A stretch of DNA of 6,722 nucleotides from Thermoleophilia bacterium (GTDB lineage: Bacteria; Actinomycetota; Thermoleophilia; Gaiellales; Gaiellaceae): positions 1-6,722 of the forward strand of contig JAICLM010000115.1 of the NCBI GenBank assembly GCA_025927435.1, in the 5' to 3' direction. Positions 5,355 to 6,722 of this stretch are shown here, piece after piece (within the stretch, counting starts at the first letter, position 1; the number at the start of each line of letters is the position of its first letter). The notes beneath the pieces are model-generated. The model did no database searches and had not been told where the DNA came from. It was given only the letters and a program-made list of their open reading frames with translations. The position numbers were made by a program, and so were the translations under genes.

Positions 5355-5891
5355 GTGATCGATCACCTCGCACCGAATGAGCCGCCCTCGCCGGAGCTCG
5401 TCTGCCGCAGGCAGGCATGGAAAGACGACCATCCCTGGCTTCACCACGCCATCACGCAGATCGGGCCGGGCGCTCGGCGAGCAGCGGACGGCTGGCGGGT
5501 GCGGATCCAGGACGAGCTGAAGACGACGCTCGACTTCCAGGTCAAGCCCGACGGCACAGCCGCTGTCTGGTGCGGCATGAGCCGCTATGACTTCCATCAC
5601 TACCCGACCCCGAAGGAGCTGTTCGAAGGGCTCGCCACGGCCTATCGCCTGGAGAGCGACCGCCGCAGCGGCAGCAATCAGTGGAGGATGAGCACCGGCG
5701 ACCTCATCACCCCGCCCGGAGGGGCGAAGCGGCAGACCTTCGTTCGGGCCCTGCCGCGGGCCGCAAGGGAATCGTTCGCCCGGGCGCTGGGCGCCGTAGC
5801 CCTGCTCCATGCGGAACAGCTCGTACTGATCTTCCTCGGGATCACGGGGCTCACCCTCGTCCTGTCCATCGTTGCGGTCACCGTTCGCTAG
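5355..5891 (+). CDS. Uncharacterised protein with one C-terminal membrane segment
   Basis: I do not recognise this 178-residue protein. It is probably genuine: codons in this frame strongly favour G or C in the third position, a good Shine-Dalgarno precedes the GTG, and a terminator follows 26 bases after the stop. The soluble part (1 to about 150) is rich in Trp, His and Arg, for example QAWKDDHPWLHHAITQIG (20-37), GWRVRIQDELKTTLDFQVKP (46-65), VWCGMSRYDFHHYPTPKEL (71-89) and LFEGLATAYRLESDRR (89-104). After a basic stretch (about 124-144) comes a hydrophobic helix (about 155-176, LVLIFLGITGLTLVLSIVAVTV) ending with a single Arg. There is no N-terminal signal, so the arrangement suggests a tail-anchored protein with the soluble domain in the cytoplasm. 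It is divergent from metY across 114 bases and convergent with the initiator tRNA. No function can be assigned. Confidence 0.75.
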   Translation: MIDHLAPNEPPSPELVCRRQAWKDDHPWLHHAITQIGPGARRAADGWRVRIQDELKTTLDFQVKPDGTAAVWCGMSRYDFHHYPTPKELFEGLATAYRLESDRRSGSNQWRMSTGDLITPPGGAKRQTFVRALPRAARESFARALGAVALLHAEQLVLIFLGITGLTLVLSIVAVTVR

Positions 5892-5917
5892 GCCCGGGCA
5901 AGCGGAGTGAGAAACTG

Positions 5918-5942
5918 AAAAGCCCCGCTTTGCGGGGCTTTT
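5918..5942. terminator. Bidirectional intrinsic terminator
   Basis: AAAA, the stem GCCCCGC (5922-5928), loop TTT and the stem GCGGGGC (5932-5938) followed by TTTT form a perfect seven-base GC hairpin flanked by A on one side and T on the other. It can therefore terminate in both directions: the rightward uncharacterised gene ending at 5891 and the leftward tRNA gene ending at 5946. Confidence 0.93.
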
Positions 5943-5945
5943 CTA

Positions 5946-6019
5946 TAGCGGGGGCAGGATTTGAACCTGCGACCTCCGGGTTATGAGCCCGGCGAGCTAC
6001 CTGACTGCTCCACCCCGCG
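5946..6019 (-). tRNA. Initiator tRNA-fMet (anticodon CAT)
   Basis: The reverse strand folds as a complete 74-base tRNA: acceptor CGCGGGG with CCCCGCT, D-stem GAGC/GCTC with loop AGTCAGGTA, anticodon stem CCGGG/CCCGG with loop CTCATAA, variable AGGTC, T-stem GCAGG/CCTGC with loop TTCAAAT, and discriminator A. The unpaired first acceptor position (C1 opposite T72) and three consecutive G:C pairs next to the anticodon loop are the marks of the initiator rather than the elongator. The CCA end is not encoded; TAG and the terminator hairpin follow. It provides formyl-methionine for translation initiation. Confidence 0.97.
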
Positions 6020-6021
6020 GC

Positions 6022-6052
6022 GTGACCCCGATTGTAGCACCCTCGTTACGCT
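6022..6052 (+). promoter_or_regulatory. Promoter of the small membrane protein-ppx operon; probable leaderless start
   Basis: TACGCT (6047-6052) fits TANNNT and ends seven bases before the ATG at 6060; GTGACC (6022-6027) is a partial -35 match with a 19-base spacer. No Shine-Dalgarno precedes the ATG, which again suggests a leaderless mRNA. The element interleaves with the oppositely directed tRNA promoter. Confidence 0.45.
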
Positions 6053-6060
6053 GGTCTCCA
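6031..6060 (-). promoter_or_regulatory. Promoter of the initiator tRNA gene
   Basis: Reverse-strand TACAAT (6036-6031) agrees with TATAAT in five of six positions. TGGAGA (6060-6055), 18 bases away, agrees with TTGACA in four of six. The expected start is near 6024, a few bases before the mature tRNA end at 6019. The -35 reaches the first base of the start codon of the rightward gene at 6060. Confidence 0.6.
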
Positions 6061-6383
6061 TGTGGGATTGGGCGATCTGGGCCGCGCTCATCGTCGTCGG
6101 GCTGGCGGGAATCGCGGCTTTCGTGCTGCTCGTGGTGCGCGCGCTGGAGGCGTGGCGTGCGGTCCAGGAGACCCGCAGGGCCGTCGTCGGCGGCCTCGAC
6201 GGGTTCGCGGCGCGGGCGGAGGCGGCTGCGAACAAGCTCGCCACGGCCGACGACACCGCGGAGCTGCAGGAAAGCCTCGGCCGCCTGCGCCTCTCGCTCG
6301 CCCGGCTCGCCGTCCTGCGCGAGGCCATCGACGAGGCAGAGGACACGCTCGGGGGCGTCCTCGCCATCGTTCCGCACAGGTGA
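6060..6383 (+). CDS. Small membrane-anchored coiled-coil protein, function unknown
   Basis: This 107-residue protein starts MWDWAIWAALIVVGLAG and has one N-terminal membrane helix (about 5-28). A predicted helical, charged region follows with heptad-like spacing (about 29-97, for example ALEAWRAVQETRR and LQESLGRLRLSLARLAVLRE). It therefore probably sits in the membrane with a cytoplasmic coiled coil, resembling small DUF948-like or divisome-associated membrane proteins in outline only; I do not recognise the family. The ATG at 6060 is preferred because the frame upstream reads through the tRNA gene and a -10 element lies seven bases before it. Its stop overlaps the next gene as GTGA, so it is very likely co-translated with the Ppx/GppA phosphatase and may act with it. 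Confidence 0.78.
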   Translation: MWDWAIWAALIVVGLAGIAAFVLLVVRALEAWRAVQETRRAVVGGLDGFAARAEAAANKLATADDTAELQESLGRLRLSLARLAVLREAIDEAEDTLGGVLAIVPHR

Positions 6384-6722
6384 TCGTCGCCGCCGTCGAC
6401 CTTGGCACGAACACCACGCGCCTCCTCGTCGGCCGCGTGACCGACGGCCACGTCGAGGAGCTCCACCGAGAGACGCGGATCACGCGCCTCGGCGAGGGAG
6501 TCGACTCGCGCCGGCGCCTCCTCCCCGTGCCGATTGCGCGCGTGCGCAACGCGCTCTCCGACTACCGCCGCACCGCCGAGTCGCTCGAAGCCGAGCGCAC
6601 GCTGCTCGTCGCGACAAGCGCCGTCCGAGACGCGGACAACGGCGAGGCGTTCCTCGGCGAGATCGAGTGGAGCTACGGCTTCGCGACGCAGCTGCTGTCG
6701 GGCGACGAGGAAGCCGAGCTGA
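6380..6722 (+). CDS. ppx: Ppx/GppA-family phosphatase (exopolyphosphatase), N-terminal part
   Basis: These 114 residues begin a sugar-kinase/Hsp70-fold (ASKHA) phosphatase that cleaves terminal phosphate from polyphosphate or pppGpp; which substrate it uses cannot be decided from this part. The phosphate-binding loop AAVDLGTNTTRLLVGRV (4-20), TRITRLGEGVD (32-42), ATSAVRDADNG (78-88) and LSGDEEAEL (106-114, the motif that carries the catalytic glutamate in Escherichia coli Ppx) are all in family order. The GTG at 6380 overlaps the TGA of the preceding gene and gives the expected N-terminus with no extra residues. The gene runs off the right edge, where about two thirds of a typical protein is missing. 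Confidence 0.93.
   Translation, partial: MIVAAVDLGTNTTRLLVGRVTDGHVEELHRETRITRLGEGVDSRRRLLPVPIARVRNALSDYRRTAESLEAERTLLVATSAVRDADNGEAFLGEIEWSYGFATQLLSGDEEAEL

Noticed and set aside
5241..5810. Upstream extension of metY on the reverse strand
   Set aside because: MetY proteins begin near MDETPREFGFRTRAVHAG; the extension is antisense to another gene and matches nothing expected.
1..6722. CRISPR array, insertion sequence or attachment site, including integration at the tRNA 3' end
   Set aside because: No spaced direct repeats, transposase motifs or terminal repeats were seen, and I found no duplicate of the tRNA 3' end in the window.

Overview
The window is very GC-rich, with strongly GC-biased third codon positions, frequent GTG starts, four-base GTGA gene overlaps and start codons placed 5-7 bases after TANNNT -10 elements. 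Together with the protein flavour (a DHA2-type transporter beginning MHLRKLDYKW, an SH3-bearing MntR-like regulator, an initiator tRNA without encoded CCA), this suggests a high-GC actinobacterium, possibly of the Thermoleophilia (Gaiella/Solirubrobacter side). That placement is inference from composition and remembered protein resemblance.

Left part (1-1503): two genes read leftwards, a cation diffusion facilitator (CDF) metal exporter and, 39 bases after it, the N-terminal third of a DHA2/EmrB-type MFS transporter that runs off the left edge. Middle (1504-3470): a divergently transcribed pair, an MntR-like member of the DtxR family and an Nramp (MntH-type) metal importer, overlapping by GTGA. 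Only 39 bases separate the exporter and regulator starts. This gap holds a DtxR-type box core (TTAGCCTAA), a 20-bp inverted repeat and candidate -10 elements for both directions. Regulator, importer and exporter thus form a compact metal-homeostasis module in which one metal-loaded repressor could control both arms.

3463-5240: a leftward two-gene unit, an O-acetylhomoserine sulfhydrylase (MetY) followed by a small CoA-binding Rossmann protein, again coupled by GTGA. It converges on mntH with the two stop regions overlapping by 8 bases. 5241-5354 is a divergent intergenic region. 5355-5891 encodes an unrecognised 178-residue protein with a single C-terminal membrane segment. It ends at a symmetrical terminator hairpin (5918-5942) shared with a leftward initiator tRNA gene (5946-6019).

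Right part (6020-6722): overlapping, oppositely directed promoters drive the tRNA leftwards and a small membrane/coiled-coil protein rightwards. That protein is GTGA-coupled to the 5' end of a Ppx/GppA-family phosphatase gene that runs off the right edge.

No CRISPR array, insertion sequence, phage gene or clear transferred island is visible. I do not see a convincing wholly new system. The items most worth a second look are the metal module's regulatory gap, the apparent mismatch between an Mn-type sensor and a Zn-type exporter, the repeated leaderless-start signature and the two uncharacterised membrane proteins.
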